Below are positions 1-9,094 of a DNA stretch of 64,000 bases, in pieces; the first letter of the stretch is position 1; the number at the start of each line of letters is the position of its first letter. Origin of the DNA: Terriglobia bacterium (GTDB lineage: Bacteria; Acidobacteriota; Terriglobia; Versatilivoradales; Versatilivoraceae); contig OX638355.1 of assembly GCA_951813285.1 (NCBI GenBank), positions 3,429,136 through 3,493,135 of the forward strand. Direction: 5' to 3'. The notes below the pieces were generated by a model. The model ran no database searches, was not told the origin of the DNA, and was given only the letters and a program-made list of their open reading frames with translations. The position numbers and the translations under genes are program-made.

Positions 1-85
1 GTGCCCTTGGAATCCCGTCGCGGTTAACCTCAACGCCTTAGTGTCCCTTCGTGGATAACTCGTTTTTTTCGTTTGTTTCAGGTAA
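1..85 (-). repeat. Dispersed composite repeat, modules A and B, reverse orientation
   Basis: Read on the minus strand this carries the A module (gaaacaaacgaaaaaa) followed by the B module of cacgaagg-type units and the accgcgacggg stretch. The same order is found at 7229-7340 and 14605-14720. It is truncated by the window start. It ends about 75 bases before the chosen start of the downstream dehydrogenase gene, and the in-frame extension upstream of that start (from 51) is translated repeat, which is why I reject it. Confidence 0.8.
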
Positions 86-158
86 GCGGAGACGCGCTCT
101 ACCCTTGGGAAGACCAGCGGCAGCAACGGCTGCAGCCGCTCAATGTCAGGAGACAGAA

Positions 159-1436
159 ATGCGCCGGGAGATCGGTTTTCAGATGGCCACCTCCAACATC
201 CGTTTCGGCCCCGGGGTGACCCGGGAAGTGGGGATGGATCTGAGAGACATGAAGCTCGGCCGGGTGCTGGTGGTCATCGACCCGGGTCTGAGCGACCTTC
301 CCCCGGTGACGATGGCGCTGCAGGCAATGGAGGACGAGGACATCGCTTTTTCCGTGTTCGACCGCGTCCGGGTGGAACCCACCGATCGTTCCATCCAGGA
401 GGCCATCGCCGCGGCCCAGGGCGATCGCTACGACGGCTTTGTGGCCATCGGCGGAGGATCGACCATTGACACGGCCAAGGCGGCCAACCTCTACTCTACC
501 TTCCCCGCGGACTTTCTCGACTACGTGAACGCACCCATCGGCAAGGGGCTCCCGGTGCCCGGGGACCTCAAGCCGCTGGTAGCCATTCCCACCACCGCCG
601 GCACCGGCAGCGAGACCACCGGGGTGGCCATCTTCGATTTGAGCGGAATGCGGGCCAAGACCGGCATCGCCCACCGCCGGCTCAAGCCGACACTGGGTCT
701 GCTGGACCCGGAAAACACCCGCAGCATGCCCGCACAGGTGGGGGCCTCGACCGGGCTGGATGTGCTCAGCCACGCCCTGGAATCCTATACGGCGGTTCCC
801 TTTGCCCAACGGCCTTATCCGGATCGTCCGGTGTTGAGGCCGGCCTATCAGGGATCCAATCCCATCAGCGACGTCTGGTCTCTGGAAGCTCTGAGGATCG
901 TGGCGGAATACCTGCCGCGAGCGGCGGAAGACCCCGACGACGAAGAAGCGCGGGCCCAAATGCTGCTGGCGGCGTCCTACGCGGGAGTGGGATTCGGCAA
1001 TGCCGGGGTCCACCTGCCCCACGGCATGTCCTATCCGGTGTCCGGACTGGTCCGGGACTACCGCGCCCCCGGGTATTCGGTGGACCACCCCATGGTGCCT
1101 CACGGGATCTCGGTCATTCTCAACGCTCCGGCGGTATTTCGTTTCACCGCGCCGGCCTGCCCGGAAAGGCACCTGAAAGCCGCCGCCATTCTGGGCGCCG
1201 CTACCTCCGGCAAGTCTCCCGCCGATGCGGGCAAGATCCTGTCCGATCGCATTGTCGCCTTCATGCAGCGGCTGAAGCTGCCCAACGGCTTGAGCGGCCT
1301 GGGCTACACGTCCGAGGATATCCCGAGCCTGGTGGAAGGTACCCTCCCCCAACACCGCGTCACCAAACTCTCCCCCCGACCCGCCTCCGGAGAGGACCTG
1401 ACTCGTATATTCGAAGAGGCGCTGACGGCCTGGTAG
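159..1436 (+). CDS. Iron-containing alcohol dehydrogenase, hydroxyacid-oxoacid transhydrogenase (ADHFE1-like)
   Basis: This 425-residue protein is a group III (iron-dependent) alcohol dehydrogenase. It closely resembles the mitochondrial hydroxyacid-oxoacid transhydrogenase, which oxidises 4-hydroxybutyrate while reducing 2-oxoglutarate to D-2-hydroxyglutarate. Diagnostic stretches are the nucleotide-binding GGGSTIDTAKAANLY, the PTTAGTGSETTGVAIFD block, the metal-ligand region around DVLSHALESYT, the PAYQGSNPISD insert typical of this subfamily, and the FGNAGVHLPHGMSYPVSG and DHPMVPHG histidine blocks. The end, near KGTLPQHRVTKLSPRP, also matches the animal enzyme. I start at ATG 159 because the upstream in-frame extension is translated repeat. 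No partner gene lies next to it. The family assignment is firm; the exact substrate pair is inferred from similarity to the eukaryotic enzyme. Confidence 0.9.
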   Translation: MRREIGFQMATSNIRFGPGVTREVGMDLRDMKLGRVLVVIDPGLSDLPPVTMALQAMEDEDIAFSVFDRVRVEPTDRSIQEAIAAAQGDRYDGFVAIGGGSTIDTAKAANLYSTFPADFLDYVNAPIGKGLPVPGDLKPLVAIPTTAGTGSETTGVAIFDLSGMRAKTGIAHRRLKPTLGLLDPENTRSMPAQVGASTGLDVLSHALESYTAVPFAQRPYPDRPVLRPAYQGSNPISDVWSLEALRIVAEYLPRAAEDPDDEEARAQMLLAASYAGVGFGNAGVHLPHGMSYPVSGLVRDYRAPGYSVDHPMVPHGISVILNAPAVFRFTAPACPERHLKAAAILGAATSGKSPADAGKILSDRIVAFMQRLKLPNGLSGLGYTSEDIPSLVEGTLPQHRVTKLSPRPASGEDLTRIFEEALTAW

Positions 1437-1614
1437 GTCGCGGCGCGCTACTCAAGGCAGGCCCCGCGGGAAGGTGGACCTTGGCAGTTGTCCCTATTGC
1501 AGGTGTTCCGGATTGACACCGCTGAAACAATCACGTTGCCGGGCTTGTATGGGTACACGTGCCGATCGATTCGACCGGAACTTCCGATCCCCAAGACAGG
1601 ACGTAACTACGAGG

Positions 1615-3249
1615 TTAACCGACCCGTTTTGCCGGAGGAAAGTAGCGTGCCAGTGTAGCGGTACTCGGCCCGGCCGTTAGCCAGGAGACCGCGATCATCA
1701 GCAGCCCCGAGACGAGGGTGATGGGAACCACCGGCAGGAAGCCGAGAATGGTCGTGCCGCCGGCCGTCCTGGAGATCAGGTCGAGTTCTCCCCAGGACAA
1801 GATCGCGGTCGGCGGGCCCGAGGCAGGGGGGACCAGCACCTGCAGGAGGGCAATCGCTCCGACCGACCCGCCGGCCCACAGGGTCGTAGCCAGGGCCCCC
1901 CAGCGGGTGCTGCGCTTCCAGAAGAGGGCTGCCGCCAACAGGGGAAAGAGAGCGGCGTAGCCCGTAAAGGAGTACTGAATAGCCACCAGGAAAATGCTGG
2001 CCGGAGTCTTCAGGGCGATGACAAAGGCTGCCGATGTGATCAGCGCCACGAACAACCGGCCGGTTTGAACCTGGGCCCGGTCCCCGAACCGCGCCTTACC
2101 TCCATAGAAGGCGAAGATATCCTCGGTGAACATGGTCGAGAGGGCCAGGATCTGAGAGTCGCTGGCCATCACGGCCGCCATGATGCCGGCCCCCAGGAGA
2201 CCAGCCAGCCACAGGGGCGCGTAGCGGTCCAGCAGCAGTGGGATTACGTCATCGGCAGCCATCCGGCGGCGGAGTTCGCTCTCCCGTTCGGGAGTCAGTT
2301 CGGTTCCTGATGTCGCCAGCGTTTGACGAGCGACCTGCTTTTCCTGGATTCGGGGAAAGTCTTCGGCACCGTTGGCGGCCACCCCCAGAAAGACGCAGGG
2401 AAGCCAGATGGCCATGATGCAGATCGGATAGAGGATCACCGTCTTGCGGAACTGGGACATGCGGCGGGCGGTAAGGCAGAAGATGCCGATGTGGGGAAAG
2501 CAGATGGCAGACAGCGGGATGAAGGTGTAGCTGAGGTAATAGAGCGGTGAGACGTTTTCTCGGGTGAGCAGCGGCGCCAGAGCGGGGGATTGGGCGATTC
2601 TCTCCATGGCCGCGCCGAAGCCTCCCATTCCACCGCCGATGATCAGAAGCGCGGCCACGCCGAAACTCAGGAACAGCGTGGTCTGAAAGGTGTTCACCCA
2701 GGCGGTGCCGCGCATGCCGCCGAAGAAGACGTAGCTCATCACCACCAGCGCCACCAGGCTGCCGCCCATCCAGTACGGGACCCAGCCGCCGCTGATCGAT
2801 TGCAGGATGGTCCCGCCTCCCTTGACGGCGATGATGATGTAGGGGACCAGGAAGAGCGCTTGCAGGGCGAAGATGGCCGTTCCGATGTGGCTGCACTCCC
2901 AACGGTCCCGAAACATTTGCACGGGGGTCATGAAGCCGTGTTTCTTGCCCAGCGCCCAGGTGCGAGTGCCGATCAGCAGGAGGGTAAGAGGAATGATGAG
3001 CGCCGAGGAGGAGCCCATCAGGCCATAAGTGACGATCCCGTTGTTGAAGGCGTGCCCCGAGGCCCCCAGGATGGTGAAGGCGGTCATGTTGGTTCCGAAC
3101 AGCGAGAAGAGAAAGACGAAGGGACCCAGGGAACGGCCGGCCAGAAAATAGTCTTCAGCCGCCTGCCTGGAGGCGGCACGGCGAAAGGCAAAGATGCCGA
3201 TGTAGAGAACCAGGGCCAGGTAGGCCAGCACAACCAGGGTGGGGATCAT
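1615..3249 (-). CDS. Sodium:solute symporter (SSS family)
   Basis: A 544-residue integral membrane protein of the SSS family, which couples sodium re-entry to uptake of small organic solutes such as carboxylates, amino acids or pantothenate. The N-terminus is a membrane segment followed by [13 protein letters not shown] and [15 protein letters not shown], the classic start of this family with its sodium-site region. About 13 hydrophobic segments follow, including [20 protein letters not shown], a conserved late block. Residues about 285-335 form a hydrophilic loop. The start overlaps the stop of the DUF3311 gene by four bases (ATGA), so the two are translationally coupled. Substrate cannot be read from sequence. 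Confidence 0.9.
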   Translation of the reverse strand: MIPTLVVLAYLALVLYIGIFAFRRAASRQAAEDYFLAGRSLGPFVFLFSLFGTNMTAFTILGASGHAFNNGIVTYGLMGSSSALIIPLTLLLIGTRTWALGKKHGFMTPVQMFRDRWECSHIGTAIFALQALFLVPYIIIAVKGGGTILQSISGGWVPYWMGGSLVALVVMSYVFFGGMRGTAWVNTFQTTLFLSFGVAALLIIGGGMGGFGAAMERIAQSPALAPLLTRENVSPLYYLSYTFIPLSAICFPHIGIFCLTARRMSQFRKTVILYPICIMAIWLPCVFLGVAANGAEDFPRIQEKQVARQTLATSGTELTPERESELRRRMAADDVIPLLLDRYAPLWLAGLLGAGIMAAVMASDSQILALSTMFTEDIFAFYGGKARFGDRAQVQTGRLFVALITSAAFVIALKTPASIFLVAIQYSFTGYAALFPLLAAALFWKRSTRWGALATTLWAGGSVGAIALLQVLVPPASGPPTAILSWGELDLISRTAGGTTILGFLPVVPITLVSGLLMIAVSWLTAGPSTATLARYFPPAKRVG

Positions 3250-3512
3250 GATGCAGTCGGTTTCTCGGGCCGGGTCGAAGACGGCGGCTCAGTGCCTTCG
3301 GCGGCCTCGTCCAGGTGTCCGGGCCAACAGTGCCGGACCAGAAGCCACATGAGGCCGGCTGCAGCCAGGGAATAGAGAGCATGGTAAGAGAGCCCGATGG
3401 GAATGAAACCCAGGATGAGTGGGTCGGCCTGGCGCCAGAACCAGAAATCCTGATGCAGGCCATAGAAGACCAGGACGGCAAGGGCCAAGAGGAATGGAAT
3501 CTTCTTTTTCAT
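3246..3512 (-). CDS. DUF3311-like small membrane protein, symporter partner
   Basis: An 88-residue protein with two hydrophobic segments (about residues 5-20 and 35-55) and a hydrophilic tail. The stretch [17 protein letters not shown] matches the pattern of DUF3311 proteins, which are routinely encoded just upstream of SSS symporters and are presumed accessory subunits. I chose ATG 3512, giving [11 protein letters not shown], rather than the upstream ATG, because the extra 26 residues are arginine-rich and overlap a repeat-like hairpin. A purine-rich stretch precedes this ATG. The four-base overlap with the symporter supports a two-gene operon. The accessory role is inferred from the family's usual context. 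Confidence 0.75.
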   Translation of the reverse strand: MKKKIPFLLALAVLVFYGLHQDFWFWRQADPLILGFIPIGLSYHALYSLAAAGLMWLLVRHCWPGHLDEAAEGTEPPSSTRPEKPTAS

Positions 3513-3556
3513 TCTTGGATTTGCGCTCTCTTTCCGGGACGGGATCACCCGGGAGC

Positions 3557-3573
3557 GCGGGCGTCTCGCCCGC
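3557..3573. repeat. GC-rich perfect hairpin (7-bp stem, 3-base loop)
   Basis: GCGGGCG and CGCCCGC flank a TCT loop, about 45 bases upstream of the DUF3311 start. Repeats of this gcgggcg-tct-cgcccgc type are common as dispersed intergenic sequences in several high-G+C bacteria. There is no U-tract, so it is not an obvious intrinsic terminator. No function can be assigned. Confidence 0.5.
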
Positions 3574-3665
3574 ATACGCAAGCCGCTCATTGTAGCATTC
3601 GGCCCGCATCGGGTCCGGGTGGAATCTGCGGCGGAGCGGAAGGCTCGCCGTCCGAGGTTGCCGGC

Positions 3666-4637
3666 TCACTTGCCGAAATCCAGGGTGGTTTTTGTAGCGA
3701 AGCGGCGATAGTTCAACCACTTGTTTTCGTTCTGGTTCATCCAGCCTCGCCTTCCCACCAGAACATCCCTTGACCTGAGAGGCAGCCAGTAGGTTCGGCC
3801 TTCGATGTCGACGGGTCCGTAATCGATCTGAAAGCGTGCTTGTCGAACCGGAAAATCGGCCGGGACACCGAAGATTCGTTCACCTGTGATCCGCAAGACC
3901 GCCGCCGATTCCTTGGCGATATGGAGGAATCCTTCGTAGCCGACCCTGACGTAATCCTGCAGGGAGCCGTCGTGCAGAACCCCCGTATACAACTGGTAGC
4001 CCGACGGGTGGGTGATGGCAAAAACAACCGCAGGCTGTCCGTTGACCAGGCTGTCTCCCTCGTGGAAGAAGCGGGCGGGGGAATCCGGCTGCAAGAGGGC
4101 CAGCAGCAAACGGGCCAGGTCCCCATGCCCGCTGCTTGCCGCCAGGTGGAGCAATTGAGGCCCGCAACCGGGGCAGCGGCTACCCAGGCGGGCGCCGTAC
4201 CTCAACAACAGCCGGGCGATTTCTCCCTGGTTGCCCTCTGCCGCCAACTGCAAGGGCGCAAGGGACTTGCCCTCTGCATAGCGGACCACCAGGTTGGGAT
4301 TGGCCCCCTGCTCCAGAAGCAGCTTGGTGACCTCCTGGTGCCGGTGTTCCACGGCCAGGTGAAGCGGCGTGCGGCCGGTTCCATCCTGCCTGCGGTTGGG
4401 GTCGGCGCCGCGCTGCAGCAACAGTTGGACGATTTCGCGGTGGCCCGTCTGGGCGGCGACATGCAGGGGGGTGAGGTTGTCCGGGTTCTTTCGGTTGGGA
4501 TCGGCGCCCTTGTCGAGCTCAAGACGCACCGATGCCGCATCGCCTCGGGAGACGGCCAGGTGCAGCGCTGTGGAAGGCGCGTCCGATCCGGCCGCAAATA
4601 GAGCCAGAGAAATTACGAGGTTGAGAAGGGAATTCAT
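3666..4637 (-). CDS. Secreted ankyrin-repeat protein with C-terminal beta-rich domain
   Basis: A 323-residue protein. A short hydrophobic N-terminus (about residues 1-20) looks like a signal peptide. About five ankyrin repeats follow (roughly residues 21-190), recognisable by TPLHVAAQTGH, TPLHLAVEHRH and LLHLAASSGHGDLARLLL. The last third is different: a beta-rich domain with VDIEGRTYWLPLRSRD and a closing block NYRRFATKTTLDF. This tail type occurs in secreted or outer-membrane proteins I associate with Acidobacteriota. The ATG overlaps the stop of the upstream gene by four bases, so the two are coupled. The ankyrin part suggests protein-protein contact; the partner is unknown. Confidence 0.8.
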   Translation of the reverse strand: MNSLLNLVISLALFAAGSDAPSTALHLAVSRGDAASVRLELDKGADPNRKNPDNLTPLHVAAQTGHREIVQLLLQRGADPNRRQDGTGRTPLHLAVEHRHQEVTKLLLEQGANPNLVVRYAEGKSLAPLQLAAEGNQGEIARLLLRYGARLGSRCPGCGPQLLHLAASSGHGDLARLLLALLQPDSPARFFHEGDSLVNGQPAVVFAITHPSGYQLYTGVLHDGSLQDYVRVGYEGFLHIAKESAAVLRITGERIFGVPADFPVRQARFQIDYGPVDIEGRTYWLPLRSRDVLVGRRGWMNQNENKWLNYRRFATKTTLDFGK

Positions 4638-5350
4638 GGATCCTTGCTTGCAGTCTGCAACGCAAGCGGGAGACCTTGCCGCATGAGTGCTCGCCGAGCT
4701 TGCCGGCGGAACCGATCCGAACTTGAGTCCTCAACCAGCGAGAAGGATATCGCTTCGCCGGAAGCGGTCGTGTCCGAACTCCGGTCCGAATTGGTCGGCT
4801 TCGGCACCGTTTCGCCGGTTGCATCGGGCAAGATCTTGATGAAGGTGAGGTCCTTGGGACGAAGAGCCCGGTTCACCAATAGGGCAACTCCCGTGGCGAT
4901 GGCTATGCTCGCGGCGTAGCTGCCATAGTACTTGTCACCGGGTTCACCGGCTTCGGTTCCGGCAATTGCAACCATGCTTCCCATCATGGTCCCCACGAAT
5001 GTTCCTACTGTGGCGGCAATGCGTTTCCCCTTATTCTCCTTGAGTCCTCGGACCTCGATTCGAGATATGGATTCGCGAGGGATCTGAATCTCGCCCTTGG
5101 GGTAATCCTTCAGATTGCTGCTCTCCCTGACTCTGACGACAAGCGAAGCGGCCTTCACCATACTGATTCGCCCCTCTACCCGTGCACCTTCGGCGAGTTG
5201 GAGCGTAGCCTTTTTCCCGACAATCAATTTCTTTAGCTCGCTCCAGCGGACTTGCAGAATCGTTTCCTGATCCTGATCCGATCCAAGCAAATTGTTGCTC
5301 AGCACCACCACCACCACCAGGAAGCAAATGCCTTGCCGCAAGCTGATCAC
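4634..5350 (-). CDS. Exported hypothetical protein with glycine-rich hydrophobic middle
   Basis: I do not recognise the family. With a GTG start at 5350, preceded by GGAGGG, the protein has 238 residues and opens with a hydrophobic signal-like segment (ISLRQGICFLVVVVVLSN). Residues about 25-95 (VRWSELKKLIVGKKATLQLAEG onward) look like a small beta-barrel, Sm-like or translocated-subunit fold. Next comes a glycine/alanine-rich hydrophobic stretch resembling a glycine zipper (TVGTFVGTMMGSMVAIAG, then a second hydrophobic segment). The C-terminus is polar. A longer version from ATG 5398 is possible but would bury the signal sequence. It is coupled by an ATGA overlap to the ankyrin gene, so both products probably act in the envelope. 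Confidence 0.65.
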   Translation of the reverse strand: MISLRQGICFLVVVVVLSNNLLGSDQDQETILQVRWSELKKLIVGKKATLQLAEGARVEGRISMVKAASLVVRVRESSNLKDYPKGEIQIPRESISRIEVRGLKENKGKRIAATVGTFVGTMMGSMVAIAGTEAGEPGDKYYGSYAASIAIATGVALLVNRALRPKDLTFIKILPDATGETVPKPTNSDRSSDTTASGEAISFSLVEDSSSDRFRRQARRALMRQGLPLALQTASKDP

Positions 5351-5570
5351 AGGACCCTCCGGTCTTTCTTCCTCGTGTATAGGCCAAATACCACCCAAAC
5401 CATTAGGTTTGGCCGGTCAAGAATACAGGGGACGTTGTTTTATGACGGGAAATAACGGGCGGGGCGATTCTGAAATGCCTCGGATATGGCCGGAAGAACT
5501 CGATACCACGTGGTGTAACCGGGAGTAGTACGAACCAGGGCCGGTCACCCGGGCTCCGAGAAATGACGGC

Positions 5571-6989
5571 CTATTCTTCCACCGCCTCCGTCCCGAACCG
5601 CTCACAGGTCTCCAGAGTCTCGCGTACGTCGTCCCAGGTAGTGGTGTGGTTGACGATGCAGAGCCTGAGTGCAAATGTCTTTCGGAGCGTCGTGGAGGAG
5701 AAGAATGCACGGTCTTCCCAAAAGACGCGGGCAAGCACTTTCTGGTTGACCTTTTTCAGGGCTTCCTCATCGAGGCCGGCGTGGGCGGGATTGATCCGAA
5801 AGCACACGACCCCCAGCGACACGGGCGTCAATAGCTCCAGGGTCCGGCTCTCCCGAACGTACTCCTCGGCCCGACCGGCCAGTTCCATGCCATTGGAAAC
5901 GGCCCGGCGGAAGGCCCCCATCCCGAACGTCTGGACCGACATCCAGATCTTCAAGGCCCGGACCGACCGGCTCAGTTGCAAGCCATGGTCCGAGAAGTTC
6001 GGATGGTTCGCGCCCCATATCGTGTCCTGGAGGATATCGTGTTTAACCGCCAAGGCATTTTCGAGAGTGCGTGCGTCCTTCACCAGAAGACAGCCCGTCT
6101 CGTACGGCTGGAAAAACCATTTGTGCGCGTCCAGACCGATCGAATCGGCACGCTCGATCCCTCCCAGCAGTTTCTTGCCCTGGTCGGTCACCACGGCGAA
6201 GCCACCGTAGGCGGCGTCGACGTGCAGCCAAATTCCTTCGGCCTCACAGTAGTCAGCCATTGCTTCAAGCGGATCGATCGCTCCCGTGCTGCTGGCGCCG
6301 GCGTTGGCGGCCACCGCGATGGGATTGAACCCCGCGGCGCGGTCATGGGTCACGGCCCGTGCAAGCGCCTCCACGTCCAGGCGAAACCGGTCGTCGCTCG
6401 GAACTGCGCGGATGAGCTCCGGTCGAACACCGATGATCATGGCCGCGCGTCTGAGAGCGCTGTGGCTCTGGTCGCTCATGTATACGGTCGCGCGCTCGGG
6501 GTGTCCCGCCGCTTCCCTCGCTGCCACCAGGGCGTCGATGCTGGCCGCCGACCCCCCGCTCGTCAAAAGACCGCCCGCGTTCTCCGGATAGCCGAGCCAT
6601 CGCCGGAACCAGTCAATGATCACCAGCTCCAGCTGGCTCGGACCGCTCGCGACCAGCCAGGTGCATTGATTGATATGGTAGCCGGCGGTCATGAAGTCGG
6701 CTACCACGCCGGGCCAGGTGGGTGACGACGGAATAAACCCGAAGCTGCGCGGATGATCCAATCGCAGCGTGACCGGTAGGATCTCCCGCGCAGCCCGTTC
6801 GAGGACTCCCGCCGCCGGTCGGCCGTCCTCGGGGGGATCTTCCATCAGTCGGAACTCGAGCTCCTGCCGGAATTCTCCATCCCAGGCGTTTTCTCCAGGC
6901 AGCTTCACGATTCGGTCCACCAAGAGCTCCGCCGCCTTCCGCGCAAGATCGAGCATCTGTTCCGGTGTCATCTCAAGGCTGTCGCTCAT
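5571..6989 (-). CDS. PLP-dependent decarboxylase, aromatic-L-amino-acid decarboxylase family
   Basis: A 472-residue group II pyridoxal-phosphate decarboxylase, the normal size for this family of aromatic amino acid, tyrosine and glutamate decarboxylases. The fold-type I landmarks are present in order: GGLLTSGGSAASIDALVAAR (phosphate-binding area), ANAGASSTGAIDPLEAMADYC, HVDAAYGGFAV with the PLP-binding aspartate, and LDAHKWFFQPYETG with the Schiff-base lysine. The end, LCIVNHTTTWDDV, is also typical. The start is supported by AAGGGA about 6 bases upstream of ATG 6989. It stands alone between a hypothetical pair and a repeat-filled gap. The family is secure; tryptophan, tyrosine, DOPA or another amino acid could be the substrate. 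Confidence 0.88.
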   Translation of the reverse strand: MSDSLEMTPEQMLDLARKAAELLVDRIVKLPGENAWDGEFRQELEFRLMEDPPEDGRPAAGVLERAAREILPVTLRLDHPRSFGFIPSSPTWPGVVADFMTAGYHINQCTWLVASGPSQLELVIIDWFRRWLGYPENAGGLLTSGGSAASIDALVAAREAAGHPERATVYMSDQSHSALRRAAMIIGVRPELIRAVPSDDRFRLDVEALARAVTHDRAAGFNPIAVAANAGASSTGAIDPLEAMADYCEAEGIWLHVDAAYGGFAVVTDQGKKLLGGIERADSIGLDAHKWFFQPYETGCLLVKDARTLENALAVKHDILQDTIWGANHPNFSDHGLQLSRSVRALKIWMSVQTFGMGAFRRAVSNGMELAGRAEEYVRESRTLELLTPVSLGVVCFRINPAHAGLDEEALKKVNQKVLARVFWEDRAFFSSTTLRKTFALRLCIVNHTTTWDDVRETLETCERFGTEAVEE

Positions 6990-7228
6990 ATCATTCCCTT
7001 TACCCGGAAACCCGGCCCATTATCGCCGGGGCTCGAGGAGGACAGTGCTCTCCACTTACGGATCTTTCCAACATAATTTTTTTGTCAAGGTAGCCTGCGG
7101 CCATCCGGCCCACGCGAGGTATCATGCCAGCCTTGGGGGAATTCGGCAAGCCGTCAACGAGCCGGGATCGAAATACCACCGCTGGTCATCACCGGAGCCT
7201 GAGAAGACTTCAAGTTCCCGCTTTTCCA
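6990..7228. other. Intergenic region, no gene seen
   Basis: Upstream region of the decarboxylase gene. It contains an AT-rich run (tttttttgtcaagg near 7078) that gives TTGACA on the minus strand, but no convincing -10 box at the right distance. No tRNA, small RNA or protein pattern was recognised. The composite repeat starts at its right edge. Confidence 0.4.
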
Positions 7229-7502
7229 CTTACCTGAAACAAACGAAAAAAGACAAAAGAAAAGAGTTATCCACGAAGGGCCACGAAGGACGACGAAGGG
7301 CCACTAAGGTATTGAGGTGAACCGCGACGGGGTACCAAGTTCGCGAAAGGATTGTCGATTTCCAATAGTTTCACTCTCGAATGATCCGCCCACCAGGGCG
7401 GGGGTGGACTTACCAGAGAATAGGCTGCTTTAGCCGGCTTCCTTGAGAGCGGCGAAGCCGCGGCAGCACTTAGCCGTGGGCGTCAGCCCATGGGAAACGA
7501 TG
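7229..7502 (+). repeat. Dispersed composite repeat, modules A-B-C-D
   Basis: The most complete forward example of the family. Order: A, an A-rich stretch beginning ttacctgaaacaaacgaaaa; B, the units gttatccacgaaggg, ccacgaaggacgacgaaggg and ccactaagg followed by accgcgacgggg; C, gaatgatccgcc then agggcggggg; D, gagcggcgaagccgcggcagc then the hairpin-forming gccgtgggcgtcagcccatgg. All four modules recur elsewhere in the window in partial or rearranged form. The remaining 240 bases before the TAXI gene (7503-7742) hold no recognised feature apart from a purine-rich stretch before the start codon. Confidence 0.85.
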
Positions 7503-7742
7503 TGCCTCCGCCGGGCTGGAGTACAATCCGCCAGGTAAGGTTGCGACCTACCAGTCAAATATAGGAAGATCATCTGAGTTGCCTGCAGAACAACAAGGTG
7601 ATTCTCGGCATGGTCGAAGACCACTGTGAGAATGCAGGTATGCTGTGATTGAAACTGTGATGGTACAAGTGGACTGGCTCAGGGTTGTCGTTACGGCCAG
7701 CGGTGCTGGTTTCACTGCTGTAGACCGGAAGAGGACCTCTTC

Positions 7743-8951
7743 ATGAGTCGAAGAATCAATCGTTGGCTGTCGGGCGGTTTGCTGGTGGCCGTGGTCCTGG
7801 GGGCCGTGGCCTGCCAGCGGGGGGATCAGCGCCGCTTTCTCAGCTTGGGGACGGCTCCGGTAGGGGGCACTTTTCCGGTGGTGGGCGGGGCCATCGCCGA
7901 GGTGCTCAACCTGCACCGCGGGGCTCACAACTGGAAGATACAGATCAAGGGAAGCAAAGGCAGCCAGGAAAATATCCGCCGTCTGGCCAGCGGCCAATTC
8001 GAGCTGGGGATGAGCAACTCGGCCATCAGCTACTTCGCCAGCCTGGGCCGCTCCAGTTGGCAGACGGAAGGCGGCTACGAGGTGCGGGCGGTGTGCACGC
8101 TGGCCCCCCTGGTGGCCATGTTTGTGACCAAGCGGGACTCGGGCATCCGCGCCATCGGGGATCTGAAGGGACGACGGGTGGTAGTCGGGCCGGCCGGGGC
8201 GGGCTTCGAGATGTTTGTGATGCCGATTCTGGAATCCCACGGGGTGGCCGCAGATACCTTCAGCGCCATCTATGCGCCGCAAGGGGTGGCGGTGGAAATG
8301 CTGAGCGACGGCGCTGTAGATGCTGCCTTTCTGGGAGGGGCCCTGCCTGCCCAGTCGATCATCCAGGCATCGGGGTCCTTCGAGGTCTACGTGATTCCGT
8401 TCGACCCCAGGGTCCGCGGGCGGTTGATCCGGGACTATGCATTCTTCAAGCCGATTCCCCACAGCCTGGTCAAGTCCAGATATCCAAAGATTCTGCACTA
8501 CGAGTTGGAGGACAGGATTGCTCAAATGAGTCGAGCGGAAAACCTGACCGTCATCCGCGACCAGGGACTGAGGGTGCCGGGAGCGGAAACGATGGAGCTG
8601 GCGTCCTTGCGCAAGGCCGTCGCCGGAGCCCGGTTCGGTTGGCTGAACGTGGGCTCGATGCAGGTGGTGACTCATAAGAGAACTGATAAGCAGTTGATTC
8701 AAAACCTTTTGGAGGTCTTGTGGGAGCAGCGGGAGGAACTGGCCCGCAGGCATCCGGCCCTGGGATTTCTTCAACTCAAGTCGGTTCCGCTCCCCGACGG
8801 ACAGAAACGACTTATTCAGGGCGCCGTCCTCTATACCGGGATCCCGTTTCATCCCGGAGCCGTCGAGTTCTATGAAAGCCACCCGGAGATCGGCTTCCGA
8901 CCCAACCCTGCCAACCGGATCCCGGCGCCGCTCCAGGCGAGTGGCGAGTGA
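7743..8951 (+). CDS. TRAP transporter solute-binding protein, TAXI family
   Basis: A 402-residue periplasmic binding protein of the TAXI type, which captures carboxylates, amino acids or related anions for a TRAP permease. The N-terminus is hydrophobic with a cysteine at about residue 21 (GAVACQRG), a weak lipobox that suggests an anchored lipoprotein. The family block GTAPVGGTFPVVGGAIAE follows, then KGSQENIRRLASGQFELGMSN and LKGRRVVVGPAGAGFEM. The permease gene starts 143 bases downstream on the same strand. The last codons (ASGE and stop) fall in a dispersed gagtggcgagtgaagagtgg repeat, so the natural end of the protein may have been replaced by repeat sequence. Confidence 0.9.
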   Translation: MSRRINRWLSGGLLVAVVLGAVACQRGDQRRFLSLGTAPVGGTFPVVGGAIAEVLNLHRGAHNWKIQIKGSKGSQENIRRLASGQFELGMSNSAISYFASLGRSSWQTEGGYEVRAVCTLAPLVAMFVTKRDSGIRAIGDLKGRRVVVGPAGAGFEMFVMPILESHGVAADTFSAIYAPQGVAVEMLSDGAVDAAFLGGALPAQSIIQASGSFEVYVIPFDPRVRGRLIRDYAFFKPIPHSLVKSRYPKILHYELEDRIAQMSRAENLTVIRDQGLRVPGAETMELASLRKAVAGARFGWLNVGSMQVVTHKRTDKQLIQNLLEVLWEQREELARRHPALGFLQLKSVPLPDGQKRLIQGAVLYTGIPFHPGAVEFYESHPEIGFRPNPANRIPAPLQASGE

Positions 8952-9042
8952 AGAGTGGAGAGTGGTAGGCGGAAGGGTTTCGGTTCCCCTCGGCATCTTG
9001 CTTCGTGTGTCTTCGTGGTCCTTCGTGGATAACTCTTTTTAC
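8939..9042. repeat. S module and inverted B module between the two TRAP genes
   Basis: Left part (8939-8965) is the S module, gagtggcgagtgaagagtggagagtgg, which overlaps the stop codon of the TAXI gene. Right part (about 9001-9040) is the B module in reverse orientation (gtcttcgtggtccttcgtgg, then ataactcttttt). The in-frame extension of the permease upstream of 9095 is translated repeat. Confidence 0.75.
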
Positions 9043-9094
9043 CCAGTCGCATGCAGCTCGAAACCGGGTGGTTCCAGACAAGAAAGGTTGGCTC

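Noticed and set aside
51-158. N-terminal extension of the transhydrogenase-like protein
   Set aside because: These codons are translated repeat (modules A and B) and low-complexity alanine; ATG 159 starts at the family's conserved region.
1437-1614. Small frame 1474-1680 with several cysteines (CPYCRCSG), possible zinc-ribbon protein
   Set aside because: It runs antisense into the symporter C-terminus, has no ribosome binding site and no conserved partner, so chance is the better explanation.
7260-7310. CRISPR-like periodic units (cacgaagg spaced about 12 bases)
   Set aside because: The units are short, degenerate and contiguous with no unique spacers; the same block recurs intact at other loci, so it is a dispersed repeat module.
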